Below are positions 25,567 to 32,608 of a DNA stretch of 64,000 bases, one piece after another. The notes beneath the pieces are model-generated. The model was not told the DNA's origin, did no database searches, and worked only from the letters and a program-made list of their open reading frames with translations. The DNA comes from Rhodobacter sp. (GTDB lineage: Bacteria; Pseudomonadota; Alphaproteobacteria; Rhodobacterales; Rhodobacteraceae): NCBI GenBank assembly GCA_020250175.1, contig JADCEN010000003.1:155731-219730 (forward strand), in the 5' to 3' direction. Every line of letters starts with the position of its first letter. Position 1 is the stretch's first letter. The translations under genes were made by a program, and so were the position numbers.

Positions 25567-26952
25567 TCACCGCCCCGCCAGCCGGTTGCCCAGCGCCGCC
25601 AGCCGCGAAGGCGGCCCGCCGAGGCGCGCCTCGCGCCGGTCGGCGGCGTTCAGCAGCGCGTACATCCCCGTGACGCCCAGCCAGCGGGCCGGCTCGGGTT
25701 CCCATCGGCGCACCCGGCGGCCCACCCAGGGCAGGGTGACAAGCGCGCTGTCGCGGCCCGTGACCAGATCGGCCAGCGTCCGTCCCGCCAGGTTCGAGGT
25801 GGACACGCCCACACCGACATATCCCCCCGCCCAGCCGATGCCGGTCGCGCGGTCAAAGCCCACGGTCGCGCACCAGTCGCGCGGCACGCCCAGCACGCCG
25901 CACCAGGCGTGATCGATGCGCAGCCCCTTGGTATCGGGAAAGTGGCGGTGCAGAATAGCCGTCAGCCTGCGGATGGTTTCGGCATCGGGTTCCCCATTGG
26001 TGTCGGTGGCTGACCCCATCCGGTAAGGCACGCCGCGCGCCCCCACCGTGATGCGCCCTTCGCGGGTGCGCTGGCAATAACAATAGGCATTGGCGAAATC
26101 GCCCAGAATCTCGTGCCCCTGCCAGCCGATCCTGTCCCACAGCGCGGCGGGAAGCGGTTCGGTCACGATCTGGGCGGAATTCAGCGGCAGCCAGTCGCGT
26201 TTCAGCCCCGGCAGGGTGGCGGTAAAGCCTTCGGTCGCCCGCAGGATCACCGGGGCGGTGATGGTGCCCCGGTTGGTGGTGACGCGGCCCGGTGCGATGC
26301 CGGTCACCGCCGTGCCTTCGGCAATCGTGACACCGCGCCGCTCGACAGCGGCGGCCAGCCCGCGCACCAGCTTGGCCGGCTGGATCCGCGCAACACCGGT
26401 CACCACCATGCCGCCCAGAAGACCGGGGATACTCACCCGCGCCCGCGCCGCTTCGGCCCCGATGGCAAAGACGCGGTCCGTACCTTCGCCCCAGTGCCGG
26501 CGATGCGCAACCTCTGCCGTTACCCGGGCCATCTGCGCCGGGGTCACCGCCACCATCAGCTCGTCCGTGCGGCGGATATCGGCATCGATGCCTTCCCGAC
26601 CGGCAACCCGGATGACTTCGTCCACCGTGCCATTCATCGCCTGCACCATGGCGCGCACCCCCTGTGGCGTGCCGGTGGACAGGTATTTCTCATGGCTCCA
26701 GGCGAAGCCCCCGGTCAGCCAGCCACCGTTGCGCCCCGAGGCGCCGAAGCCTGCGAATTCCTTTTCCACGATCAGGATGCGCAGTGTCGGGTCCGCCTGC
26801 CTCAGATACCAGGCCGACCACAGCCCGGTGTACCCTGCCCCGATGATGCAGACGTCGACTGTGGTGTCGCCGTCCAGCGGCGGGCGTTGGTGCGGCAGGC
26901 CGCCCAGATCGGCATACCAGAACGACACGTCACCAATCCGGGCAGGCTGCAT
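25567..26952 (-). CDS. FAD-dependent amine oxidase (gamma-glutamylputrescine oxidase-like)
   Basis: A 461-residue DAO-superfamily flavoprotein. The dinucleotide-binding motif CIIGAGYTGLWSAWYL lies at about residue 35, followed by GASGRNGGWLTGG, both typical of the PuuB/ordL branch that oxidises gamma-glutamylputrescine or related amines. The C-terminal FAD contact GWAGGYVGVGVSTSNLAGR is also typical. Cytoplasmic. The substrate assignment rests on resemblance only; no other putrescine genes are nearby. It is divergent from the CbiX-like gene. Confidence 0.88.
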   Translation of the reverse strand: MQPARIGDVSFWYADLGGLPHQRPPLDGDTTVDVCIIGAGYTGLWSAWYLRQADPTLRILIVEKEFAGFGASGRNGGWLTGGFAWSHEKYLSTGTPQGVRAMVQAMNGTVDEVIRVAGREGIDADIRRTDELMVAVTPAQMARVTAEVAHRRHWGEGTDRVFAIGAEAARARVSIPGLLGGMVVTGVARIQPAKLVRGLAAAVERRGVTIAEGTAVTGIAPGRVTTNRGTITAPVILRATEGFTATLPGLKRDWLPLNSAQIVTEPLPAALWDRIGWQGHEILGDFANAYCYCQRTREGRITVGARGVPYRMGSATDTNGEPDAETIRRLTAILHRHFPDTKGLRIDHAWCGVLGVPRDWCATVGFDRATGIGWAGGYVGVGVSTSNLAGRTLADLVTGRDSALVTLPWVGRRVRRWEPEPARWLGVTGMYALLNAADRREARLGGPPSRLAALGNRLAGR

Positions 26953-27117
26953 CTGCTGTGGTCCAGGGTTCAGGGGGCGGGCGCGGGATATGCGCCGCCC
27001 GGCTTCTCAATGCCGCAGGGGCCGGACATTGGCAACCACGCCGCGCACCAGAACAGGGCTTGCATCCGGGTGCCGGCCGCCTAGCTTCGCGTCAGGCCGG
27101 ATAGAGCGGGAGCAGAC

Positions 27118-27840
27118 GTGCAACAGGCAGAAGCAAGGGGGACCCGACCGCTGGGCGTGATCGTGGCGCATGGCCAGCCCTCTGACCCGGGTCCGGCCGA
27201 GGCCGAGGTTGCAGCCCTGGCCGCACGGGTTGCCGCAGAACTGCCGGGCTGGTCGGTGCGGTCTGCCACGCTGGCGCAAGAGGATGCCCTGGCACAGGCG
27301 CTGGACGGGGCAGGGCATGCCTTTGTCTATCCGCTGTTCATGGCGGATGGATGGTTCACCCAGACCCACCTTCCCGCCCGCCTTGCGGCCGCGTCCGGGG
27401 CGCGGATCACCCGGCTGGTGCCCTTCGGTCTGGACCCTGCCGTTCAGGCGCTGACCGTTACCCTGGCGGTCGAGGCGGCTGCGGCAGCCGGGCGCGCGCC
27501 GCAGGAGACGGACATCCTTCTGGCCGCGCACGGGTCGTTCCGCAGCCCCGCACCTGCTGCGGTAGCGCGAGCCATGGCGCTGCTTCTGGCGGACCGGGGC
27601 GGGTTCCGCCGGGTGGAGACGGCGTTCATCGATCAGGACCCGCAGATCGCCACCGTTGCACGAACCTTCGGTGCCGGGGCGCTGTGCCTGCCGTTCTTTG
27701 CGGCGCGGGGCGGCCATGTGATTGATGACCTGCCAGGGGCGCTTGCGCAAGCCGGGTTTTCCGGCCGGCTGCTGGACCCTGTGGGGCTGGACAGCCGGGT
27801 GCCGGGCCTGATCGCGGCGGCACTGCGCCGGGGGGCCTGA
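27118..27840 (+). CDS. CbiX/SirB-like tetrapyrrole chelatase-family protein
   Basis: A 240-residue protein with two related halves, each with the chelatase-type histidine: VIVAHGQPSDPG at the N-terminus and LLAAHGSFRSPAPA in the middle. This is the CbiX/sirohydrochlorin ferrochelatase fold, which inserts cobalt or iron into sirohydrochlorin. The protein begins with GTG preceded by GGGAG. It is not next to cobalamin or siroheme genes here, so the metal and tetrapyrrole are not settled. About 420 bases of repeat-bearing DNA follow it. Confidence 0.82.
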   Translation: MQQAEARGTRPLGVIVAHGQPSDPGPAEAEVAALAARVAAELPGWSVRSATLAQEDALAQALDGAGHAFVYPLFMADGWFTQTHLPARLAAASGARITRLVPFGLDPAVQALTVTLAVEAAAAAGRAPQETDILLAAHGSFRSPAPAAVARAMALLLADRGGFRRVETAFIDQDPQIATVARTFGAGALCLPFFAARGGHVIDDLPGALAQAGFSGRLLDPVGLDSRVPGLIAAALRRGA

Positions 27841-28263
27841 CCGGCGCGAAACGGGTGCGGGCGGAACGGGCCGGCCGGGGGGAAGCGCGGTGCGTATCCG
27901 GGGCCCGCCCGGAAGCGGGGCGAAAGGTCTTGCAGCGCTTCGCCATCCCCTGCTGCCATGGCAAAGGCCATCGCCTTTGCCGCTGAGATACGCTGTCACC
28001 AAGCCCGCCGGGGGCCAAAGCCCCCGGCCAGCGTCCGAACCGCCCCCGGCAGGCGCTGGCCTTTCGTGGTGGGGGGGGGCCGGTGTGGGCGTTCCATGGG
28101 GTGGGGAAACGCGCTGAGTTTCCTTCTCTGCCCGGAACGGCAACTCCTTTCCCCGGATCGGATAGATTTTCCCGCCCGGCAGGCGGTCGGAATGCTGTTT
28201 CAGAACCCTGACAGGCACTTGCAAGGGCGCGCCTGCGGCCTGGGTGGTCTGCAAGTTCCCACC
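27841..28263 (+). repeat. Dispersed intergenic hairpin repeat, copy A (most complete)
   Basis: The gap between the chelatase and galM genes is filled with repeat sequence. A perfect 9-bp stem GGCAAAGGC/GCCTTTGCC with loop CATC is at 27960-27981. A second, GCCGGGGGC/GCCCCCGGC with loop CAAA, is at 28007-28028. The region just before the first stem (27870-27960) and the two hairpins match copy B at 63.7 kb, the first stem matches copy C inverted, and bases about 28103-28206 match copy D near 0.7 kb. I see no ORF with support in it. Confidence 0.75.
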
Positions 28264-29268
28264 CTATACCCGATCAAACCGCCACTGCGTCACCTGCCGG
28301 TATGTCTCACCCGGATCAAATTTGACCGGCGGAAACCCCGGATGGTTCGGGGCATCGGGCCAGCGCTGGGCTTCCAGGGCCAGCCCGGCGAAGGGGCCGT
28401 AAGGGTGGCCGGAATGGCCGGGGAAGGCCCCGGTATCCAGCGCGCGCCCGTCATACACCTGCACTCCGGGTTCGGTGGTGGCAAGCGTCAGGCGCACCTG
28501 CCCGCCTGTCAGGCTTGCCACGTCAGTCAGGGCGCGGGGGGCGGGGTACAGGCAGAAGTTGTGATCCCAACCTTCCGTCCCGTTGATCAGGCGGCCCTTG
28601 CGCAGATCGAAGGCCCCGGCAACGGCGCGCTGCTCACCGGTGGGAATACCGTCCGCAGTGGTGGGCAGCCATGTTTCTGCCGCCACGGTCAGGATGTGCC
28701 CGGCGGTTGTCGGCGTGCCGTTCAGGTTCCAGTAGCTGTGATTGGCAAGGTTCATCAGCGTAGGCGCATCGGTACTGGCCGAAAGCGTCAGCGTCAGCGT
28801 GGCATCCATGACCGCAAACTCTGCAATTATCTGCCGCCGCCCCGGAAAGCCGCCCTGCCCATCGGGCAGGGTCAGGGACAGCCGGGCGCTTGTTGCCGTG
28901 GCATCGTCCAGCCCCCAGACGCGGGTCTGTGTGCCGCTGGCCCCGCCGTGCAGCAGCGTGGTGCCTTCGTTCGGCGGAAAGTGATAGCCGCGCCCCGCGA
29001 TGGTGGCGCGCGCCCCGGCGATGCGGTTCGCCACAGGGCCGACAACGGTGCCGAAATAGCGCATCGGCCCAAGGTAGGCGGCCATATCGGGGCCGCCCAG
29101 GGTCAGGGACCGGGCCACACCGCGCAGGCGCACATCCTGCACTGCAGCACCAAAGGTCAGCAGCGTGACCGTCAGATCAGCCGTGCCGATCATGATGGCC
29201 TGCACCGTCTGGCCGTCTGCGGTCTGGCCGAAGGGTCTTGTGTTGGCGGTCATGACGCTGTTGTCCAC
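28264..29268 (-). CDS. galM: Aldose 1-epimerase (mutarotase)
   Basis: A 334-residue mutarotase that interconverts alpha and beta anomers of hexoses. Family blocks GPVANRIAGARATI and NEGTTLLHGG are present, with the catalytic histidine in LANHSYWNLNG near residue 175 and the general-base glutamate in DPGETYRQV near the C-terminus. The track start is a GTG at 29268; an in-frame ATG at 29253 is equally possible and neither has a clear ribosome binding site. It lies 34 bases downstream of znuA on the same strand, an unexpected partner for a zinc uptake gene. Confidence 0.9.
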   Translation of the reverse strand: MDNSVMTANTRPFGQTADGQTVQAIMIGTADLTVTLLTFGAAVQDVRLRGVARSLTLGGPDMAAYLGPMRYFGTVVGPVANRIAGARATIAGRGYHFPPNEGTTLLHGGASGTQTRVWGLDDATATSARLSLTLPDGQGGFPGRRQIIAEFAVMDATLTLTLSASTDAPTLMNLANHSYWNLNGTPTTAGHILTVAAETWLPTTADGIPTGEQRAVAGAFDLRKGRLINGTEGWDHNFCLYPAPRALTDVASLTGGQVRLTLATTEPGVQVYDGRALDTGAFPGHSGHPYGPFAGLALEAQRWPDAPNHPGFPPVKFDPGETYRQVTQWRFDRV

Positions 29269-29302
29269 ATTGCCAAAGGTTGCGCCGGACCGGCGGTGCC
29301 GG

Positions 29303-30319
29303 TCAAGGTGCCGGTTGGTCCAGACAGGCGATCAGCGTGTCGGCCAGCCCGGTCAGGACTGCCGCATAAAGCTGTGGCCCCGGCTCCATGCCTGCGCCTT
29401 CCGGGTCAAGCAGGCCACCGATACGCAGGCCGGTATCGGCGGCAATGGTTTCCACCATCTTCGGGTCGTGCTGGGTTTCGGGAAAGATGCACAGCGCCTG
29501 TTCAAGGCTTGCCTGCAATCCGGCCAGATGCGCCGCCCCCGGCGGGGCGGCATCGCCGGGCGCAACCGCGCCTGCGATGGTCAGGCCGTAATGGTCTGCA
29601 AAATAGCCATAGGCATCATGAAAGACGGCAAAGGGTTTGTCCCGGACCGGTGCCAGCGCGGCATCAAGCCTGGCATCAAGGGCGGCAATCTCTGCATCGG
29701 CCCGCGCGGCATTGGCCTGATAGGTTGCGGCATTCGCGGGGTCCAGCCGCGCCAGTTCGGCCGCAATCACGCTCAGCCAGACCCTTGCATTGCCGGGGTC
29801 GAGCCAGGCATGGGGATCAACGCCCTCATGGGCATGGGCATGGTCGTGCCCATGCCCATGTCCGTGGTCATCCTCTGCGGCGGAGTCGGCGGCGTGATCG
29901 TGGCCTGCCCCGTCGGCGTGATCGTGGCCTGCCCTGTCAGCGTGATCGTCAGGCCCGGCTTTGGCGCCATCCCCGTAGGACCGCAGATAGATGCCTTCGG
30001 CCTCCAGCAGCCGCAGCTGGGCTAGGTCGGCGGCAAGACCATCAACCGCGCGGTCAAGCCAGGGCGTCATCTCAGGCCCGATCCAGACCACCAGATCCGC
30101 CTCTGCCACGGTTGCGGCCTGACTGGGGCGCAACTGAAAGCTGTGCGCATCCGCGCCCCTGTCCAGCAGCAGGACGGGCTGGCCCAGATCGCCCATCGCC
30201 TGAGCCACCAGCGCCTGCACCGGGGGGATATCGGTGACGACCTGCGGCACCTCGGCCGCCGCCGGGATCACAAGGCCAGCTACCGCGCTGGCAGCCATGA
30301 ACGATATGGTATAACGCAT
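29303..30319 (-). CDS. znuA: Zinc ABC transporter substrate-binding protein
   Basis: A 338-residue periplasmic zinc-binding protein of the ZnuA (cluster 9) family. It has a cleavable signal ending near IPAAAEV, the metal-ligand histidine in DRGADAHSFQLRPS, and a long acidic/His-rich loop (HDHADGAGHDHA, HGHGHGHDHAHAHEG, about residues 125-165), followed by DPHAWLDPGNA. The loop is thought to capture or sense zinc in this family. GGAAGGGG precedes the ATG. It is divergent from zur-znuC-znuB with a Zur-like palindrome between, and galM follows in the same direction. Confidence 0.95.
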   Translation of the reverse strand: MRYTISFMAASAVAGLVIPAAAEVPQVVTDIPPVQALVAQAMGDLGQPVLLLDRGADAHSFQLRPSQAATVAEADLVVWIGPEMTPWLDRAVDGLAADLAQLRLLEAEGIYLRSYGDGAKAGPDDHADRAGHDHADGAGHDHAADSAAEDDHGHGHGHDHAHAHEGVDPHAWLDPGNARVWLSVIAAELARLDPANAATYQANAARADAEIAALDARLDAALAPVRDKPFAVFHDAYGYFADHYGLTIAGAVAPGDAAPPGAAHLAGLQASLEQALCIFPETQHDPKMVETIAADTGLRIGGLLDPEGAGMEPGPQLYAAVLTGLADTLIACLDQPAP

Positions 30320-30358
30320 TGAGAACCCCTTCCAGTGCCGTGATGCCGCTGCTAATGT

Positions 30359-30375
30359 ATGTTACAGTATAACAT
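30359..30375. promoter_or_regulatory. Zur-box-like palindrome between znuA and zur
   Basis: ATGTTA-CAGTA-TAACAT is a perfect 6-bp inverted repeat with a 5-base centre, resembling alphaproteobacterial Zur operators (GTTATA-type palindromes). It lies between the divergent znuA and zur-znuCB genes, where binding of Zn-loaded Zur could repress both sides. A looser half-match, GGTATAACGC, is at about 30308 within the first codons of znuA. Confidence 0.7.
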
Positions 30376-30391
30376 GTCAAGAGGCCCAGAG

Positions 30392-30886
30392 ATGCAGGAT
30401 GCCCCCGACAGCCGTGCCTTTGCCCTGCATGACCACGCCCATTGCGCCGGTGACATGATGGCGCGGGCCGAAGCGCTGGCCCGGGACAAGGGCCTGCGCC
30501 TGACCCCGGTGCGCCGCCGCACGCTGGAGATTCTGCTGGAAGCGCATCGGGCGCTGGGGGCCTATGACGTGCTCAACCGGCTGTCGGCAGAAGGCTATGG
30601 CAACCAGCCCCCTGTGGCTTACCGCGCGCTGGAGTTTCTGGTGGAGCAGGGGTTGGCCCACCGCATCCGCCGTCTGAACGCCTTTACCGCCTGCATGCAT
30701 CCTGGCGAGGTTCATGCCCCGGCCTTTCTGATCTGCCGCCTGTGCGATGCCGTGGCCGAAGCGCCCGCTGCCCCGGTGCGCGCCGCATTGGACAGCGCCG
30801 CCGCCGACCTGGGCTTTGTGATCGAGCGCAGCAACTTCGAGGCGCTGGGCCTGTGTCCCGCCTGCCAGACCGGGGCTGCGGCATGA
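30392..30886 (+). CDS. zur: Zinc uptake regulator (Fur family)
   Basis: A 164-residue Fur-family repressor. The winged-helix part includes LTPVRRRTLEILLEAHRALG and PPVAYRALEFLVEQGLAHR, the Zur-type variant of the Fur recognition helix. The dimerisation part contains CMHPGEVHAP and paired cysteines CRLC and CPAC for structural zinc. I use ATG 30392 because the longer start at 30359 would lie inside the operator palindrome. Zn-loaded Zur should repress this locus. The stop overlaps the znuC start as ATGA. Confidence 0.92.
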   Translation: MQDAPDSRAFALHDHAHCAGDMMARAEALARDKGLRLTPVRRRTLEILLEAHRALGAYDVLNRLSAEGYGNQPPVAYRALEFLVEQGLAHRIRRLNAFTACMHPGEVHAPAFLICRLCDAVAEAPAAPVRAALDSAAADLGFVIERSNFEALGLCPACQTGAAA

Positions 30887-31680
30887 GCCTGATCGCGGCC
30901 GACCATGCCTGTGTGCGCTTCGCCGGTACCGAGGTGCTGCACGACATCTCGCTGCGGGTGGAACCGGCAGAGATCGTGACCATCGTCGGCCCGAACGGGT
31001 CGGGAAAATCCACGCTGCTGCGCGCCCTTCTGGGGATCACGCCGCTGGCGGCAGGCCGGGTCAGCCGCCGCGCCGGGCTGCGCATCGGCTATGTGCCGCA
31101 GCGCCTGCAGATCGACCGCACCCTGCCGATGACCGCGCGCCGCTTTCTGTCGCTGCCGCGCCGCCATGCGCCGGCCGCCACGGCTGCGGCCCTGGCGCGG
31201 GTGGGTGTGCCCGAGGTGGCGGACCGGCAGATGGCCGACCTGTCGGGCGGGCAGTTCCAGCGGGTGCTGCTGGCACGCGCCCTGCTGACCGAGCCGGACC
31301 TGCTGATCCTGGATGAGCCGACGCAGGGGCTGGACCAGCCGGGCGAGGCGGCGTTCTACCGCCTGATCGACGCGCTGCGGCGCGATACCGGCTGCGCCGT
31401 GCTGATGGTCAGCCATGACCTGCATGTGGTGATGGCGGCCTCTGACAGGGTGATCTGCCTGAACGGGCATATCTGCTGCGAAGGCACGCCGCGTGTGGTG
31501 TCGAACGCGCCGGAGTACCGGGCCCTGTTCGGGCTGGGCACGCAGGGTGCGCTGGCGCTGTACCGGCATGAGCATGACCATGACCACATGCATGACCACA
31601 GCCATGACCACGGCCATGATCACGGGCATGGCTCTGCCCGCCCAAGGGTCGGCGACCCTCATGGGCACGGCCATGCTTGA
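30883..31680 (+). CDS. znuC: Zinc ABC transporter ATP-binding protein with His-rich tail
   Basis: A 265-residue ABC ATPase. Walker A is GPNGSGKST near residue 37, the signature LSGGQFQRV and Walker B LLILDEPT follow, with the H-loop in MVSHDLH. It powers ZnuB for zinc import. The last about 40 residues hold a striking His/Asp run (HEHDHDHMHDHSHDHGHDHG) and end GHGHA, an appendage beyond the ATPase core that could bind zinc on the cytoplasmic side. The start is fixed by the ATGA overlap with zur, and the stop overlaps znuB. Confidence 0.95.
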   Translation: MSLIAADHACVRFAGTEVLHDISLRVEPAEIVTIVGPNGSGKSTLLRALLGITPLAAGRVSRRAGLRIGYVPQRLQIDRTLPMTARRFLSLPRRHAPAATAAALARVGVPEVADRQMADLSGGQFQRVLLARALLTEPDLLILDEPTQGLDQPGEAAFYRLIDALRRDTGCAVLMVSHDLHVVMAASDRVICLNGHICCEGTPRVVSNAPEYRALFGLGTQGALALYRHEHDHDHMHDHSHDHGHDHGHGSARPRVGDPHGHGHA

Positions 31681-32464
31681 CGATTTCCTTGTTCGCGCCG
31701 GGCTGGCCGGTATCGGCCTGTCGCTTGCGGCCGGGCCTTTGGGGGCCTTTGTGGTCTGGCGGCGCATGGCCTATTTCGGCGATGCCACGGCGCACGCAGC
31801 CATTCTGGGCGTGGCGCTGGCGCTGGCGACTGACCTGCCCGTGGGGCTTGGCACGCTGACGGTGGCATTGCTGATGGCGGTCACCGTGGCAACGCTGGCG
31901 GCACGCGGCTGGGCGATGGATACAACGCTGGGCGTGCTGGCGCATTCGGCGCTGGCCTTTGGCCTCGTCGCGATCAGCTTCGTCCACGGGGTGCGCACCG
32001 ATCTGTCGGCCTGGCTGTTCGGCGACATCCTGGCGGTGACGCGGGGCGACCTGGCCCAGATCTGGGGCGGGGCCGGTCTGGTGGCGCTGCTGCTGATCTG
32101 GCGCTGGTCGGCACTGCTCACCGCGACCCTGAACGAGGATCTCGCGCATGCGTCCGGGCTTAACCCGGGGCGCGAACGTCTGGTGCTGGTGCTGGCGCTG
32201 GCGGTTGTCGTCGCCGTGGCCATCAAGGTTGTGGGGGCGCTGCTGATCGCCGCCATGCTGATCATCCCCGCCGCCGCTGCGCGCGGCCTGACGCGCAGCC
32301 CGGAAAGCATGGCGGCAGTTGCGGTGCTGATCGGGGCCACGGCCAGCATCGGCGGGCTGGGGCTGTCGATGTGGCAGGACACGCCTGCGGGGCCGTCCAT
32401 CGTCGCCTGCGCGGCGGTGGTCTTTGCCCTGTCAGCGGTTCTGGGGCCGCTGCGCTGGCGCTGA
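31673..32464 (+). CDS. znuB: Zinc ABC transporter permease
   Basis: A 263-residue ABC-3-family permease with about eight membrane helices; VVWRRMAYFGDATAHAAILG near the N-terminus and KVVGALLIAAMLIIPAAAAR near the C-terminus are characteristic. I choose ATG 31673, which overlaps the znuC stop by eight bases; the 60-residue extension in the track is the His-rich znuC tail in another frame. An ATG at 31661 is also possible. It is last in zur-znuC-znuB, and a GC-rich inverted repeat follows. Confidence 0.93.
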   Translation: MLDDFLVRAGLAGIGLSLAAGPLGAFVVWRRMAYFGDATAHAAILGVALALATDLPVGLGTLTVALLMAVTVATLAARGWAMDTTLGVLAHSALAFGLVAISFVHGVRTDLSAWLFGDILAVTRGDLAQIWGGAGLVALLLIWRWSALLTATLNEDLAHASGLNPGRERLVLVLALAVVVAVAIKVVGALLIAAMLIIPAAAARGLTRSPESMAAVAVLIGATASIGGLGLSMWQDTPAGPSIVACAAVVFALSAVLGPLRWR

Positions 32465-32513
32465 GGCGGGCGGGGCAGGCATGGCATCGGCCTGCCGTCG
32501 CCCCGCGCCCGCC
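32465..32513 (+). terminator. GC-rich inverted repeat after znuB
   Basis: GGCGGGCGGGGCAGGC is followed after a 9-base spacer by GCCTGCCGTCGCCCCGCGCCCGCC, giving a long imperfect stem directly after the znuB stop codon. There is no T tract, so classical intrinsic termination is not assured. It could instead stabilise the mRNA end. Confidence 0.45.
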
Positions 32514-32608
32514 ATGTCGTTTTCGTCTGGCAAAGGTCGGGCGGCCTTGCCCGTTCCGCAGCGCTTGGGGCATGACTGTGCAAAATCCGAAACCACGGAG
32601 TCGGTGCG

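Noticed and set aside
26953-27117. Cobalamin riboswitch ahead of the CbiX-like gene
   Set aside because: The region is too short and lacks the B12 box.
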